From assembly GCF_000717055.1 (NCBI RefSeq), contig NZ_JNXI01000018.1, positions 1 through 64,000 on the forward strand: 64,000 nt of DNA, in the 5' to 3' direction. The position numbers and the translations under genes are program-made. Positions 17,261 to 26,232 of this stretch are shown piece after piece (positions within the stretch are counted from its first letter, which is position 1; every line of letters begins with the position of its first letter). The DNA is from Streptomyces iakyrus (GTDB lineage Bacteria > Actinomycetota > Actinomycetes > Streptomycetales > Streptomycetaceae). Below the pieces are notes generated by a model. It ran no database searches and had not been told where the DNA came from. It saw only the letters and a list, made by a program, of their open reading frames with translations.

Positions 17261-18552
17261 ACCAGCCGGGCCAGTTCCGGGTGCAGGATGTCGCTGTGCG
17301 CACCGGCCGGCGGCCCGCCGCGTCTGACCACCGCCGCCGCGTCGACGTTCACGCACCCCGAGGCGGGCAGCTTCGTCTCCAGGGCCCGGGCGAGGGTGTG
17401 AGCGCGCGTGCCCGGCACCGCCTGTACGCCGTCGTACCCCATCGCGCCCCACTTGGCGCCCAGGACCCGCCCCACGACCGGCTCCGCGGCCGACCGGCTG
17501 TCGCCCGCCATCCGCGAGGCCAGCGGATACATCGTCCCCAGGGCCGCGTCGTGCCGGGAGTGGCAGCACACCAGGGGCCCGTCGACGCGGTTCTGCTGCC
17601 CCTGGAGCACCCCTCCCGCCCGGGCGTCGTGCGGCAGCCGGGCCGCGAACGCGTAGTGCGAGAAAGCGCCTTGGAGCAGCGTCACCGACTTCACCGTGCG
17701 CACGCCCTCGGGCAGGCCCCGCAGCGCGAACGACACCAGCCGCGCGCCGAAGCTGTGCCCGACCAGGTGCACCCGCACGCCGGGCGCCGCCTGAGCGAGC
17801 TGCCCGACGACCCGGCCGAGCCCGCGCTCCCCGACGGTCCCCGCGCGCCGCTTCATCGCGTAGTACGTGGCCTGCCGCAGCAGTTCGTGCGCACCGTCCC
17901 AGGGGTTGGGGATGCCGAACCCCTGCCGCGGCCCGGACGCCTCCAGCTCCGCCAGCGCCCGCGCGAACTCCTCACAGGCCGCCGCCGATGACCCGGCGAA
18001 CATCTCCGGCTCACTCTGCGGCACGCCCTCCGCCACCGTGTCGGCGGCGAACAGCGCCTGCGGCCCGGGCGCCACCACCTCCACCAGCGTCCGCACCAGC
18101 CGCCCGAACTCCTCCAGCTCGGCCTCCTCCGGCGGCTGCTGCTCCAGCAGCCGGGCGATCTGGTCGACCAGGATCGCCCGGCCCGGAAAGGTGTCCAGCA
18201 GGGCGTGCCGTGTGTCCTTGTCCAGCACCGGGCGCCTCGGCGGCTCGGCCGCCACGGCCCTGGGGAAGTCCGGGATCGGCTCGTCGGAGAACCGCATCGC
18301 CGGCCACAGCACGCCGACGTAGCCGATCCGGGCCGCCGGGGCCAGCCGCGGCACGGGCGCGAAGAAGCGGTCGTACAGGCGGGTCGCACCCGAGCGGTCG
18401 GTGTTCCAGCCGTGCGCGAAGACGATCAGGTCGCGCACGCCCCGCTCGGTCACCCCGGCGAGCAGCCGGTCGCGCCGGCGGCCCTCCGGGTCCCCGTCCG
18501 CGTCGAAGGCCACCTCCCAGTAGGGAGTCACGCTCATCGCCGGATCCGCCAT
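17236..18552 (-). CDS. Alpha/beta-fold serine hydrolase, uncharacterised
   Basis: Predicted cytoplasmic hydrolase of 438 aa. The nucleophile elbow is GHSFG (VHLVGHSFGARLVSFAL). An oxyanion-type motif FAHGWNTDRS near residue 45 and CCHSRHDAALG toward the C-terminus supply the expected His/Asp region. An insert (residues about 120-230) between them is rich in acidic residues. The start at ATG 18552 is chosen for the AGGGGG ribosome site; the longer frame (18624) has none. Streptomycetes carry similar proteins annotated as serine-threonine or esterase-like, without proven function. It is 92 bp downstream of the NamZ-like gene on the same strand. Confidence 0.75.
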   Translation of the reverse strand: MADPAMSVTPYWEVAFDADGDPEGRRRDRLLAGVTERGVRDLIVFAHGWNTDRSGATRLYDRFFAPVPRLAPAARIGYVGVLWPAMRFSDEPIPDFPRAVAAEPPRRPVLDKDTRHALLDTFPGRAILVDQIARLLEQQPPEEAELEEFGRLVRTLVEVVAPGPQALFAADTVAEGVPQSEPEMFAGSSAAACEEFARALAELEASGPRQGFGIPNPWDGAHELLRQATYYAMKRRAGTVGERGLGRVVGQLAQAAPGVRVHLVGHSFGARLVSFALRGLPEGVRTVKSVTLLQGAFSHYAFAARLPHDARAGGVLQGQQNRVDGPLVCCHSRHDAALGTMYPLASRMAGDSRSAAEPVVGRVLGAKWGAMGYDGVQAVPGTRAHTLARALETKLPASGCVNVDAAAVVRRGGPPAGAHSDILHPELARLVLAAGRVR

Positions 18553-18644
18553 GACAGGCCCCCTGGTCCCCGGGTGACGCCACGATGTGGGCGCATCGTC
18601 CTGCCAACGGGCGAGCTTGGCCATACGTCACGGGCGCATTCGGC

Positions 18645-19874
18645 TCAGCGGTAGCGGAGGTACTTCCGCCGCATCCTCCGGAACGCCGCCAGGTCCTCCT
18701 GCCAGCCGGCCACCACCTCGTCGGTGTCCGCACCCGCGTCGATCATCGTGCGCACGCGCGTGGAACCGGTGAGCTTGTCGATCCAGTGGTCCGGACGCCA
18801 GGCGAAACCGCTCCAGACCCGCTTGGCGGTGACGAGCAGGGCGATCCCCGTCCGCACGGGGTCGAAGGCGGCCCGGTCGTGCACGTGCACCTGGACACCG
18901 CCGACCGTCTTCCCCTGGAACTTCGAGAACGTGGGCGCGAAATAGGCCTCCCTGAACCGGACCCCGGGCAGGGCGAGTTCGTTCGCTGCGGCCGCCCAGC
19001 GCCGGTCGACGCCCTCCGCGCCGAGCAGTTCGAACGGCCGGGTCGTGCCCCGCCCCTCCGACAGGTTCGTGCCCTCGAACAGGCACGTCCCCGAGTACAC
19101 CAGGGCCGTGTCCGGCGTCGGCATGTTGGGGCTCGGCGGCACCCAGGGCAGCCCGGAGGCGTCGTAGAAGTCCGACCGCTTCCAGCCCGACATCGGCACG
19201 GTCTCCAGCGGCACGGGCTCGGTCAGGAACTCCCCGTTGAACAGCCGCGCCAGCTCGGCGACGGTCATCCCGTGGGCCTGGGCGATGGGCTGCCGCCCGA
19301 CGAACGTGGCGAACTCCTTGTGCAGGACCGGGCCGAGGGCCGCCCGCCCGGTCGCCGGGTTGGGCCGGTCCAGGACCACGAACCGCTTGCCGGCGAGCTG
19401 TGCGGCCTCCATGCAGTCGTACAGCGTCCAGATGTACGTGTAGAAGCGGGCGCCGACGTCCTGGATGTCGAAGACGACCGTGTCGACGCCGGACGCGGTG
19501 AAGACGTCGGCGAGCGGCCGGCCGCTCTTGAGATATGTGTCGTAGACGGGCAGGCCGGTCGCCGGGTCGTCGTAGCGGCCCTCGGAGCCGCCGGCCTGGG
19601 CGGTGCCGCGGAAGCCGTGCTCGGGGCCGAAGACGGCCCTCAGGTCCACTCGGGTGTCCGCGTGCATGACGTCGACGATGTGGCGGGCGTCGCGGGTGAT
19701 GCCGGTGGGGTTGGTGACGATGCCGATGCGCTGGCCGCGCAGGGGCTCGTAACCGGACGCGGCCAGGTTCTCGAAGCCGGTTCGCCGGTGACCCCGGGCT
19801 TCGGCTGCGGTGGGGGTGAGTGACGCGGCTGCCGCAGTGGCCGCTGTGAGTAACGTCCGTCTGGAAGGGCGCAT
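18645..19874 (-). CDS. NamZ-family (DUF1343) exo-beta-N-acetylmuramidase, Tat-exported
   Basis: Secreted cell-wall recycling enzyme family that removes terminal MurNAc from peptidoglycan fragments. It is 409 aa. A twin-arginine-type signal (RPSRRTLLTAATAAAASL, residues 2-19) is followed by the DUF1343 domain, with GIVTNPTGITRDARHIVD, FGPEHGFRG, SGVDTVVFDIQDVGARFYTY and VLDRPNP typical of NamZ. The ATG at 19874 has an excellent AAGGAGGT ribosome site. It sits upstream of the serine hydrolase. Assignment to NamZ rests on family resemblance. Confidence 0.88.
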   Translation of the reverse strand: MRPSRRTLLTAATAAAASLTPTAAEARGHRRTGFENLAASGYEPLRGQRIGIVTNPTGITRDARHIVDVMHADTRVDLRAVFGPEHGFRGTAQAGGSEGRYDDPATGLPVYDTYLKSGRPLADVFTASGVDTVVFDIQDVGARFYTYIWTLYDCMEAAQLAGKRFVVLDRPNPATGRAALGPVLHKEFATFVGRQPIAQAHGMTVAELARLFNGEFLTEPVPLETVPMSGWKRSDFYDASGLPWVPPSPNMPTPDTALVYSGTCLFEGTNLSEGRGTTRPFELLGAEGVDRRWAAAANELALPGVRFREAYFAPTFSKFQGKTVGGVQVHVHDRAAFDPVRTGIALLVTAKRVWSGFAWRPDHWIDKLTGSTRVRTMIDAGADTDEVVAGWQEDLAAFRRMRRKYLRYR

Positions 19875-19940
19875 ACGGTGACCTCCTTGAGCGGGGACGG
19901 TCGGCATGGGCACGGTATGCGCTACCGCGGGTCGTGGGGA

Positions 19941-19982
19941 GGCTGCGGGTCGCCTCTGGCTTGTCGCGCCCTTCCCCGCGCC
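19941..19982 (-). repeat. Copy B of a Streptomyces dispersed intergenic repeat
   Basis: On the minus strand it reads GGCGCGGGGAAGGGCGCGAC followed by AAGCC and ends ACCCGCAGCC. It aligns with the copy at 36534-36575 (GGGGCGCGGGGAACTGCGCG then ACAAGCC). From memory this sequence family recurs between genes across Streptomyces genomes. It folds as a short GCGC stem. Confidence 0.6.
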
Positions 19983-20019
19983 GCTTGCAGGGGCGTCGCG
20001 GGCACCCCTTCCCTGGTAC

Positions 20020-20035
20020 ATACCGACCGGTTAGT
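20020..20035. promoter_or_regulatory. TetR-type operator candidate, family 2
   Basis: ATACCGACCGGTTAGT, 35 bp before the SDR start. It matches 14 of 16 bases with the site at 5495 and shares the ACCGACCGGT core with 28852. The operon that follows encodes a TetR, the likely ligand of this site. Confidence 0.65.
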
Positions 20036-20070
20036 CTGGCGCCATTGCAGAGCCGCGACTGAGGAGACCG

Positions 20071-20844
20071 ATGGTGGGAGCCTTTCAAGGGGCCGGAGTC
20101 GTTGTCACGGGAGCCGGCGGCGGGATCGGGGCCGCGCTCGCCCGGCGGTTCGCCGCCGAAGGGGCCCGGGTCGTCGTCAACGACCTCGACGCCGAGCGGG
20201 CCAAACAGGTCGCGGACGAGGCCGGTGGGATCGCCGTGCCCGGCGACGCCTCGGCGATCATCGGCGACGCCCGCGACGCACTCGGCGGCACCGTCGACGT
20301 CTACTGCGCCAACGCCGGTGTCGCAGCCGACGGCATCGAGCCCGGACAGCCGCTGGACGAGCGGGCGTGGGCCCGGTCCTGGGACGTGAACGTCATGGCC
20401 CATGTGCGGGCCGCGCAGATACTGCTGCCCGCCTGGCTGGAGCGCGGCAGCGGCCGGTTCGTCTCCACCGTGTCCGCCGCCGGGCTGCTCACCATGATCG
20501 GGGCGGCGCCCTACGCCGTCACCAAGCACGGCGCGCTCGCCTTCGCCGAGTGGCTGTCGCTGACCTACCGGCACCGGGGCGTGAAGGTCCACGCCATCTG
20601 CCCGCAGGGCGTGCGCACCGACATGCTCGCCGCCACCGGCACCGCGGGCGACCTGGTGCTCCGGCCGACCGCCATCGAGCCGGAGACCGTCGCGGACGCC
20701 CTGCTCCAGGGCATCGAGGAGGACCGCTTCCTGATCCTGCCGCACCCCGAGGTCGCCGCGTACCACCAGGCCCGCGCCGGTGACCCCGACCGGTGGCTGT
20801 CCGGCATGAACCGCATCCAGCAGCAGTGGGAGGAGGCCCGGTGA
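20071..20844 (+). CDS. Short-chain dehydrogenase/reductase
   Basis: Classical SDR, 257 aa, reducing or oxidising a keto/hydroxy group with NAD(P)H. The cofactor motif is TGAGGGIG (residues about 12-19), then NDLD, CANAG, the active-site Ser in STVSAAG, and YAVTK with the catalytic Tyr/Lys. NDLD after the second strand suggests NAD(H) preference. It is the first gene of an operon with an acyl-CoA synthetase (overlapping GTGA) and a TetR regulator. The family-2 operator lies just upstream. In a 4-hydroxyacid/levulinate-type pathway it would be the ketoacyl-CoA reductase; this is inference from context only. Confidence 0.9.
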   Translation: MVGAFQGAGVVVTGAGGGIGAALARRFAAEGARVVVNDLDAERAKQVADEAGGIAVPGDASAIIGDARDALGGTVDVYCANAGVAADGIEPGQPLDERAWARSWDVNVMAHVRAAQILLPAWLERGSGRFVSTVSAAGLLTMIGAAPYAVTKHGALAFAEWLSLTYRHRGVKVHAICPQGVRTDMLAATGTAGDLVLRPTAIEPETVADALLQGIEEDRFLILPHPEVAAYHQARAGDPDRWLSGMNRIQQQWEEAR

Positions 20845-22504
20845 CCGAGTCCCGTTACGCGGCCAAGCCCTGGCTCGGCCTGCTCAGCGACGCGCAGAAG
20901 GGCGCGATCAGCCCCGCGGACTCCCTCGTGCACGCCCTGCGCAGGGCCGCGGCCGAGACGCCCGGCAGTGACTTCCTGGCCTACTTCGACGGCCGGCTGA
21001 CCTACCGGGAGGCCGACGAGCTCAGCGACTCCGTGGCCGGGCACCTCGCGGCCCGGGGTCTGCGGCGCGGCGACCGGGTCGCGGTGCTGCTGCAGAACTC
21101 CCCGCACTTCGTGCTCGCCTGCTGGGCGCGTGGAAGGCGGGCGCGGTCGTCGTGCCCGTCAACCCGATGTACAAGTCGGGCGAGGTGGCCCACGTCCTGC
21201 GGGACGGCGAGGTCACCGCGCTCATCTGCTCGGACCGGGCCTGGGAGTCGTACCTGCGCGCAACGGCGGCGGACTCGCCCGTGCGGATCGTGCTCACCGG
21301 ATGCGAGCTGGACTTCCAGAGCCGCGGCGACGCCCGCCTGCTCACCTTCGAACGCCTGCCGCAGGCCCCGGACGCCGACGACCTGACAGCCGTCGCGCGG
21401 GCCGGGCACCAGGCGCCCGAGGACCGGGACCCCGGCCCCTCCGACATCGCGCTGATCAGCTACACCTCGGGCACGAGCGGCACGCCCAAGGGCGCCACCA
21501 ACACGCACGGCAACATCATGTACAACGCCGAGCGCCAGCGGACCGGGCTCGGACTGCCCGAGCGGCCGGTGTACTTCGCGCTGGCGCCGCTGTTCCACAT
21601 CACGGGCATGGTCTGCCAGCTCGGAGCCTGCCTGAACAGCGCGGGCACGCTCGTGCTGGCGTACCGCTTCGAGCCGGGCGTCGTGCTGGACGCGTTCGCC
21701 GAGCACCGCCCGCACTACACCGTCGGTCCGTCCACGGCCTTCATGGCGCTGGCGGCTCACCCCTCCGTCACCCGTGACCACTTCTCCTCCTTCCGGGTGA
21801 TCTCCTCGGGCGGCGCCCCGCTGCCGCCCGCCCTGGTGGAGAAGTTCCGGGCGGGTTTCGGGCCGTACATTCGCAACGGCTACGGGCTGACCGAGTGCAC
21901 CGCGCCCTGCGCCTCGGTGCCGCCCCACCTTCAGGCGCCGGTCGACCCCGCGTCCGGGACCCTCGCCGTGGGACTGCCCGGCCCCGACACGGTCGTCCGG
22001 ATCGTCGACGACGCCGGCGCGGAGGTGCCCTTCGGCGAGCAGGGCGAGATCGTCGTCGCCGGCCCCCAGGTCGTGCCCGGCTACTGGCGCCGCCCCGACG
22101 CCACCGCCGCCACGTTCCCCGGCGCCGAACTGCGCACCGGCGACATCGGCTTCATGGACGAGCAGGGCTGGCTCTACGTCGTCGACCGCAAGAAGGACAT
22201 GATCAACGCCTCCGGCTTCAAGGTGTGGCCCCGCGAGGTCGAGGACGTCCTCTACACGCACCCGGCGGTGCGCGAGGCCGCCGTCGTGGGGGTGCCCGAC
22301 GGGTATCGCGGGGAGACGGTCAAGGCCTACATCAGCCTGCGTCCGGACGCCGACACGGACCCGGATGCACTCGCCGCCTACTGCAAGGAGAGACTGGCCG
22401 CCTACAAGTATCCGCGTCAGGTGGAGATCCTGCCGGACTTGCCGAAAACGGCCAGTGGGAAGATCCTCCGTCGGGAACTTCGTTCCCGGACGCAAGGCGA
22501 CTGA
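20841..22504 (+). pseudogene. AMP-dependent acyl-CoA synthetase, broken by a -1 frameshift
   Basis: Would activate a carboxylic acid to its CoA thioester via acyl-AMP (ANL superfamily, about 554 aa if intact). The first frame from GTG 20841 reads MTESRYAAKPWLGLLS to VLACW and then leaves homology. The second frame resumes at once as GAWKAGAVVVPVNPMYKSGE and continues with the P-loop YTSGTSGTPKGA, YGLTECTAP and DRKKDMINASGFKVWP to the stop. One G appears to be missing from the run at 21124-21126 (TGGGC where TGGGGC restores the frame). All other motifs are intact, so it is either a very recent mutation or a sequencing error. The start overlaps the SDR stop. Confidence 0.85.
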
Positions 22505-22523
22505 CAACAGAACGGAAAGGCAG

Positions 22524-23126
22524 GTGGCGGCAGTGCCCAGGACCACGGACTCGGACGGCACGCCCGTGCCTCAGCGGCTCCTCGCCGCCGCCACCCGGCT
22601 CTTCGCCGAGCAGGGCTACGACCGCACCTCGGTGCAGGAGATCGTCGAGGCGGCCGGCGTCACCAAGGGAGCGCTGTACCACTACTTCGGATCCAAGGAC
22701 GACCTGCTGCACGAGGTGTACGCGCGCGTGCTGCGCATCCAGCAGGAGCGGCTGGACGCCGTGGCCGGTGCCGACGAGCCGGTCGAGAAGCGGCTGCGGC
22801 ACGCCGCCGCCGACGTCGTGGTGACGACCATCGAGAACCTCGACGACGCCATGATCTTCTGGCGTTCGATGCACCACCTCAGCCCCGAGAAGGACAAGCA
22901 GGTCCGCGCCGAACGCCGCCGCTACCACGAGCGGTTCCGCGCGCTGGTGGAGGAGGGCCAGGAGGCGGGGGTCTTCTCCCGCGCGACTCCGGCGGACCTC
23001 GTGGTCGACTACCACTTCGGCTCGGTCCACCACCTGTCGACGTGGTACCGCCCCGACGGCCCCCTCACGCCCCAGCAGGTCGCGGACCACCTGGCCGATC
23101 TGCTGCTGCGCGCCCTGCGCCCGTAG
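22524..23126 (+). CDS. TetR-family regulator, KstR2-like C-terminal domain (circuit 2)
   Basis: Repressor of 200 aa. The helix-turn-helix lies at residues about 28-58 (EIVEAAGVTKGALYHYFGSK). The ligand domain has the segment RSMHHLSPEKDKQVRAERRR, reminiscent of TetR proteins binding CoA thioesters (KstR2-like). The start is GTG 22524 or GTG 22533; ribosome-site spacing does not decide. It is the third gene of the SDR-synthetase operon and is the probable reader of the family-2 palindromes at 5489, 20020 and 28852. Its last 62 bp overlap the convergent STAS gene. Confidence 0.87.
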   Translation: MAAVPRTTDSDGTPVPQRLLAAATRLFAEQGYDRTSVQEIVEAAGVTKGALYHYFGSKDDLLHEVYARVLRIQQERLDAVAGADEPVEKRLRHAAADVVVTTIENLDDAMIFWRSMHHLSPEKDKQVRAERRRYHERFRALVEEGQEAGVFSRATPADLVVDYHFGSVHHLSTWYRPDGPLTPQQVADHLADLLLRALRP

Positions 23127-23490
23127 CGGCCGCCCCCTCCTCGGCAACGGGCGGCCCGGGGGTTCCGGGCGGCTCGGACTGCCGGGGAGTCGTCAGGTGC
23201 TCGTAGGTGCCGGTGAGTTCGAGCAGTCGCCGCAGGGCCGGGCCGATGTCGTCCAGGCGGAAGGCGATGCCCTCCCGGCCCGTGGAGCGGTGGATCTGGA
23301 GCAGGGTCGACAGACCCATGGAGTCGACCGTCCCCAGCCCTCCGCAGTCCAGGTGCAGTTCTTCGACACCGCCGCCGCCGTCGAGAGCCGTCCGTACCCG
23401 CTGGAGCAGTTCCCCGCAGGTGTCGTAGTCCAGATCGCCGGTGAGGGCCAGCCGCACGGCGTGCGGGCCGGTGCCGAAGGAGGGGGTCAC
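23065..23490 (-). CDS. STAS-domain protein (anti-sigma factor antagonist type)
   Basis: Single STAS domain (residues about 8-105) of 141 aa with a Pro/Ala-rich tail. The phospho-acceptor region LGTVDSMGLSTLL contains Ser57 at the position phosphorylated in SpoIIAA/RsbV proteins. When dephosphorylated such proteins bind and neutralise anti-sigma kinases. It is the last gene of the SpoIIE-B12-STAS operon, beginning 22 bp after the B12 gene stop; the GTG at 23490 is the only reasonable start. The partner kinase (HATPase) is not in this window. The tail overlaps the tetR 3' end tail-to-tail. Confidence 0.8.
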   Translation of the reverse strand: MTPSFGTGPHAVRLALTGDLDYDTCGELLQRVRTALDGGGGVEELHLDCGGLGTVDSMGLSTLLQIHRSTGREGIAFRLDDIGPALRRLLELTGTYEHLTTPRQSEPPGTPGPPVAEEGAAATGAGRAAADRPGGPRPAGA

Positions 23491-23512
23491 GGGTTCGTCC
23501 AGCGTCTCGGGG

Positions 23513-24619
23513 TCAGGGGCGGGCAGCGAGCGCGGTACGCCCGGCGCCGAGGATCCGGCGGGCGCGCGGGAAGTCGTGCAGCTGCTCCTCCAGCAGGTCC
23601 AGGCACGGCAGCAGCGAGCGCGCCGGCACCCGGCGGGCGGTGAGCACCTCGGCGGTCCACACGAGGAAGCCGGTGAAGACGTCGTCGGCGTCCACGTACA
23701 GGGCGGCCGTGAGGAAACCGACGACGTGGGCGATGTCCTCGGCGGTGCGCTCGCGCTGCTCGTCGCTGTAGTCCCGCATCGCGGGAATGTGCCGCTCCAG
23801 GCGCTCAAAGGTGTCCCGCACCAGCCGGGTGGAGGACCCGGCGACCAGCGTGTACTCCTGGTCGCCCAGGTGCGGCAGATCGTCGATCGCCTGATGGGCG
23901 GGGACCGGCCGGGCCGGCGGACCGGCCGCGAGCCGGTCCCCGGCGGCGCGTGCGTCGGGTGCCCAGGCGTCGGCCCCCAGCAGGCGGGCGTAGCGGCCGT
24001 CGGCACCGAAGGCGAGGCCACCGGCCATGACCGGGGTGCCGGCCGCCTGGACGGCGGTGATCGCGCTGTGCGCGAGAGGCAGCCGGGTGGGCAGCGAGCC
24101 GGACAGGCACACCGCGTCCGGCCCGGTGCGGTGGACGTGGCCGATCAGATGGGCGGTGGGGACCTGGGCGCCGAGGTAGTCCACCTGCCAGCCGCGCAGC
24201 CGCAGCGTCTCGGACACCAGGCGCGCGGGCAGGGCGTGCCACTCCTGGTCCACGCAGGCGACCGTGATCCGGCCCCGGCCGGCCGCCGGACGCCGGGCCG
24301 GCAGGACGGCGATGACCCGGTCGTTGATGGCGGTGGCGGCGTGCTCCTCGGCCACGCTCATGCGGTTGGCCGCCCACTCGATGCCGACCTTGTGCTGCAC
24401 GGCGCCGATCACGTCCAGCAGCACCGACTCGGGATCGAGACCCGCGGCCAGGGCGTCGGTGACGACGTCGACGGCCGCGTACTCGTCCCCGGCCCGCACA
24501 GCGGTCCAGAGCCGGTCCGCCCAGGGAGCGGAGGCGCCCTCGTCGTGCGGTGCGGAAAGGCGGGCGCCGACACCGTGGCGGCCCGGCGCGTCGTCGAGGC
24601 CGGTGGTGCGTGTGGTCAT
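23513..24619 (-). CDS. Cobalamin (B12)-binding domain protein, CarH-like sensor without DNA-binding domain
   Basis: Predicted cytoplasmic sensor, 368 aa. Residues about 32-105 form the B12 cap helical bundle with W82, E92 and H93 in the exact W-x9-EH spacing of the CarH/LitR photoreceptors (IEWAANRMSVAEEHAAT). The Rossmann B12 domain follows (about 115-225): EWH with His128 as lower-ligand candidate, then SGSL and AGGLAF. Position 131 is Pro where E-x-H-x-x-G proteins have Gly, and the residue after W82 is Ala, where CarH has His. A helical C-terminal domain (about 250-360) is unassigned. No MerR helix-turn-helix is present. Its ATG overlaps the SpoIIE stop by 4 bp, so translation is coupled. 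Confidence 0.8.
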   Translation of the reverse strand: MTTRTTGLDDAPGRHGVGARLSAPHDEGASAPWADRLWTAVRAGDEYAAVDVVTDALAAGLDPESVLLDVIGAVQHKVGIEWAANRMSVAEEHAATAINDRVIAVLPARRPAAGRGRITVACVDQEWHALPARLVSETLRLRGWQVDYLGAQVPTAHLIGHVHRTGPDAVCLSGSLPTRLPLAHSAITAVQAAGTPVMAGGLAFGADGRYARLLGADAWAPDARAAGDRLAAGPPARPVPAHQAIDDLPHLGDQEYTLVAGSSTRLVRDTFERLERHIPAMRDYSDEQRERTAEDIAHVVGFLTAALYVDADDVFTGFLVWTAEVLTARRVPARSLLPCLDLLEEQLHDFPRARRILGAGRTALAARP

Positions 24620-26232
24620 GCCGTGTACCTGCCCCGGGTCGCCCCGTCCACCGCACTGAGGTGGGCACCCCGGGGTGCGGTGATGGCCAGCACGGCGATG
24701 TCGTCGTGGCGTCCGCCGCCGATCCACTGCGAGGTGACCATCTGGACGCGCTCCACGACCGCCTCCGCCGGCATGCCGGCGCACTCGGCCGCCGCCCGCT
24801 TGAGGCGCTCGTCTCCGAACATGGTGTCGCCCAGCGGACCGCCCCTGGCCTCGGTGACACCGTCGGTGAACAGCAGGCAGGTTTCCCCCGGCGCCAGCCG
24901 GACCCGAGCGGTCCGGGAGGTGATGGTGGGCAGCACGCCGATCAGGGTGCCGCCCGTGTCGGCCTCCTCCACCGTCCCGTCCCGCCGGATGATCAGCGGC
25001 GCGGGGTGCCCGGCGGACGTGAGCCGCAGCGCCACCTCGCGCTCCTCCCGGCGGACCGAGGCCATCACGAGCGTGGCGAAACGGGTGTGGTGGCTGGTGC
25101 GCATGGCGTTGTTCACGAGACGCAGCATCCTGGCGTGGTCGTCGGCCATCGGCAGCAGGGCGTGCAGTGTGTTGCGGATCTTGCCCGTGAGGACCGCGGC
25201 CTCCAGTCCCTTGCCGGCCACGTCCCCGAGCACGACGAGGGTCTCGGGGGAGTCCTCGGTGGGCGGGTGGACGTCGTAGAAGTCGCCGCCGATGCGCTCG
25301 GTGTCCCCGCTGGCCCGGTAGCCGCCCGCGAACTCCACGCCCTCCGTCTGCCGGAGCGTGGGCGGCAGGAGTTCCCGCATGAGGGTCTCGGAGATCGAGT
25401 TCTGCTCCGCGTAGAGACGGGCCGCCGACATCGCCGCGCCGGCCCGGGCGGCGAACAGCCCGGCCAGCGACTCCTCCGCCTCGGTGAACGCGTCCTGCTG
25501 CGCCCGGCGCAACAGGACCAGCGCCCCGGCCGGTACGCCGAGACCCGGGAGCGGCGTGATCACCAGCGAGCCGACCTCGCCGAAGCCCGCCGGGACGAGC
25601 CAATCCGGGGCCGTCGCGGGGTCGATCCACCGCGAGGGCACCGGCGGGAAGCCCCGCAGCGCCTCGGCGAGACCCGGCACGGAATCCGGCGCCTCGGCCA
25701 CGGTGCTGCGGCTGAGTTCACGCCGGTGGTCGCACGCGACCACCGGCAGGGTCCTCGCCGCGGTCGGCGAGATGACCAGCGCGGCGTCCGCCAGATGCTC
25801 CGCGGCCAGGCGCGCCGTGACCTCCATGCAGCGTTCGAGGTTCAGCGAGGCCAGCAGCGCGGTGGAGGCCTCGGTGAGGAACCGGGTGCGGCCGCGCTCG
25901 GCCGCCAGCTCCGCCGCCGTGGAGCGGTGGGCGGTCTCGTCCAGCAGCCACCAGACCGTGCGGCCGTCCGCCAGGACGGACGGCTGCGCCGAGAACCACC
26001 GGTCGCCCACCTCCCCGCTGACCGGGACGGGACGGGTCCGGTCCGCGGCGGCGAGCCAGGCGGGGGAGGACAGCGGCTGCCCGGGGCGGGCGGCGGGCAC
26101 CAGGGCAGCGGCCGCGTCGTTGAGCTCCGCGATGTGCCCGTCCGCGTCCAGGACCACCACCGGGCAGGGGGCGGAGGCGACGCTCACGGTGCTCACCGCA
26201 CCGGTGCGGGGCCTGGCCGGGGAAGAAGTCAT
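24616..26232 (-). CDS. PAS-GAF-SpoIIE (PP2C-type) serine phosphatase
   Basis: Signalling phosphatase of 538 aa that would dephosphorylate a STAS protein. A PAS-like domain (about 14-100, PVVVLDADGHIAELNDAA), a GAF domain (about 120-270) and a SpoIIE PP2C domain (about 295-519) occur in order. The metal-binding acidic motifs GGDFYD (315-320), GDVAG (Asp337), FTDGVTE (Asp457) and RHDDIA (510-511) are all intact, so it should be active. The ATG at 26232 is the first plausible start. It heads an operon with the B12 protein (4-bp overlap) and the STAS protein, its likely substrate. Confidence 0.88.
   Translation of the reverse strand: MTSSPARPRTGAVSTVSVASAPCPVVVLDADGHIAELNDAAAALVPAARPGQPLSSPAWLAAADRTRPVPVSGEVGDRWFSAQPSVLADGRTVWWLLDETAHRSTAAELAAERGRTRFLTEASTALLASLNLERCMEVTARLAAEHLADAALVISPTAARTLPVVACDHRRELSRSTVAEAPDSVPGLAEALRGFPPVPSRWIDPATAPDWLVPAGFGEVGSLVITPLPGLGVPAGALVLLRRAQQDAFTEAEESLAGLFAARAGAAMSAARLYAEQNSISETLMRELLPPTLRQTEGVEFAGGYRASGDTERIGGDFYDVHPPTEDSPETLVVLGDVAGKGLEAAVLTGKIRNTLHALLPMADDHARMLRLVNNAMRTSHHTRFATLVMASVRREEREVALRLTSAGHPAPLIIRRDGTVEEADTGGTLIGVLPTITSRTARVRLAPGETCLLFTDGVTEARGGPLGDTMFGDERLKRAAAECAGMPAEAVVERVQMVTSQWIGGGRHDDIAVLAITAPRGAHLSAVDGATRGRYTA

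Noticed and set aside
18645..20766. Very long minus-strand frame spanning the NamZ-like gene and beyond
   Set aside because: It reads a different frame from the DUF1343 protein and contains no recognisable domain.
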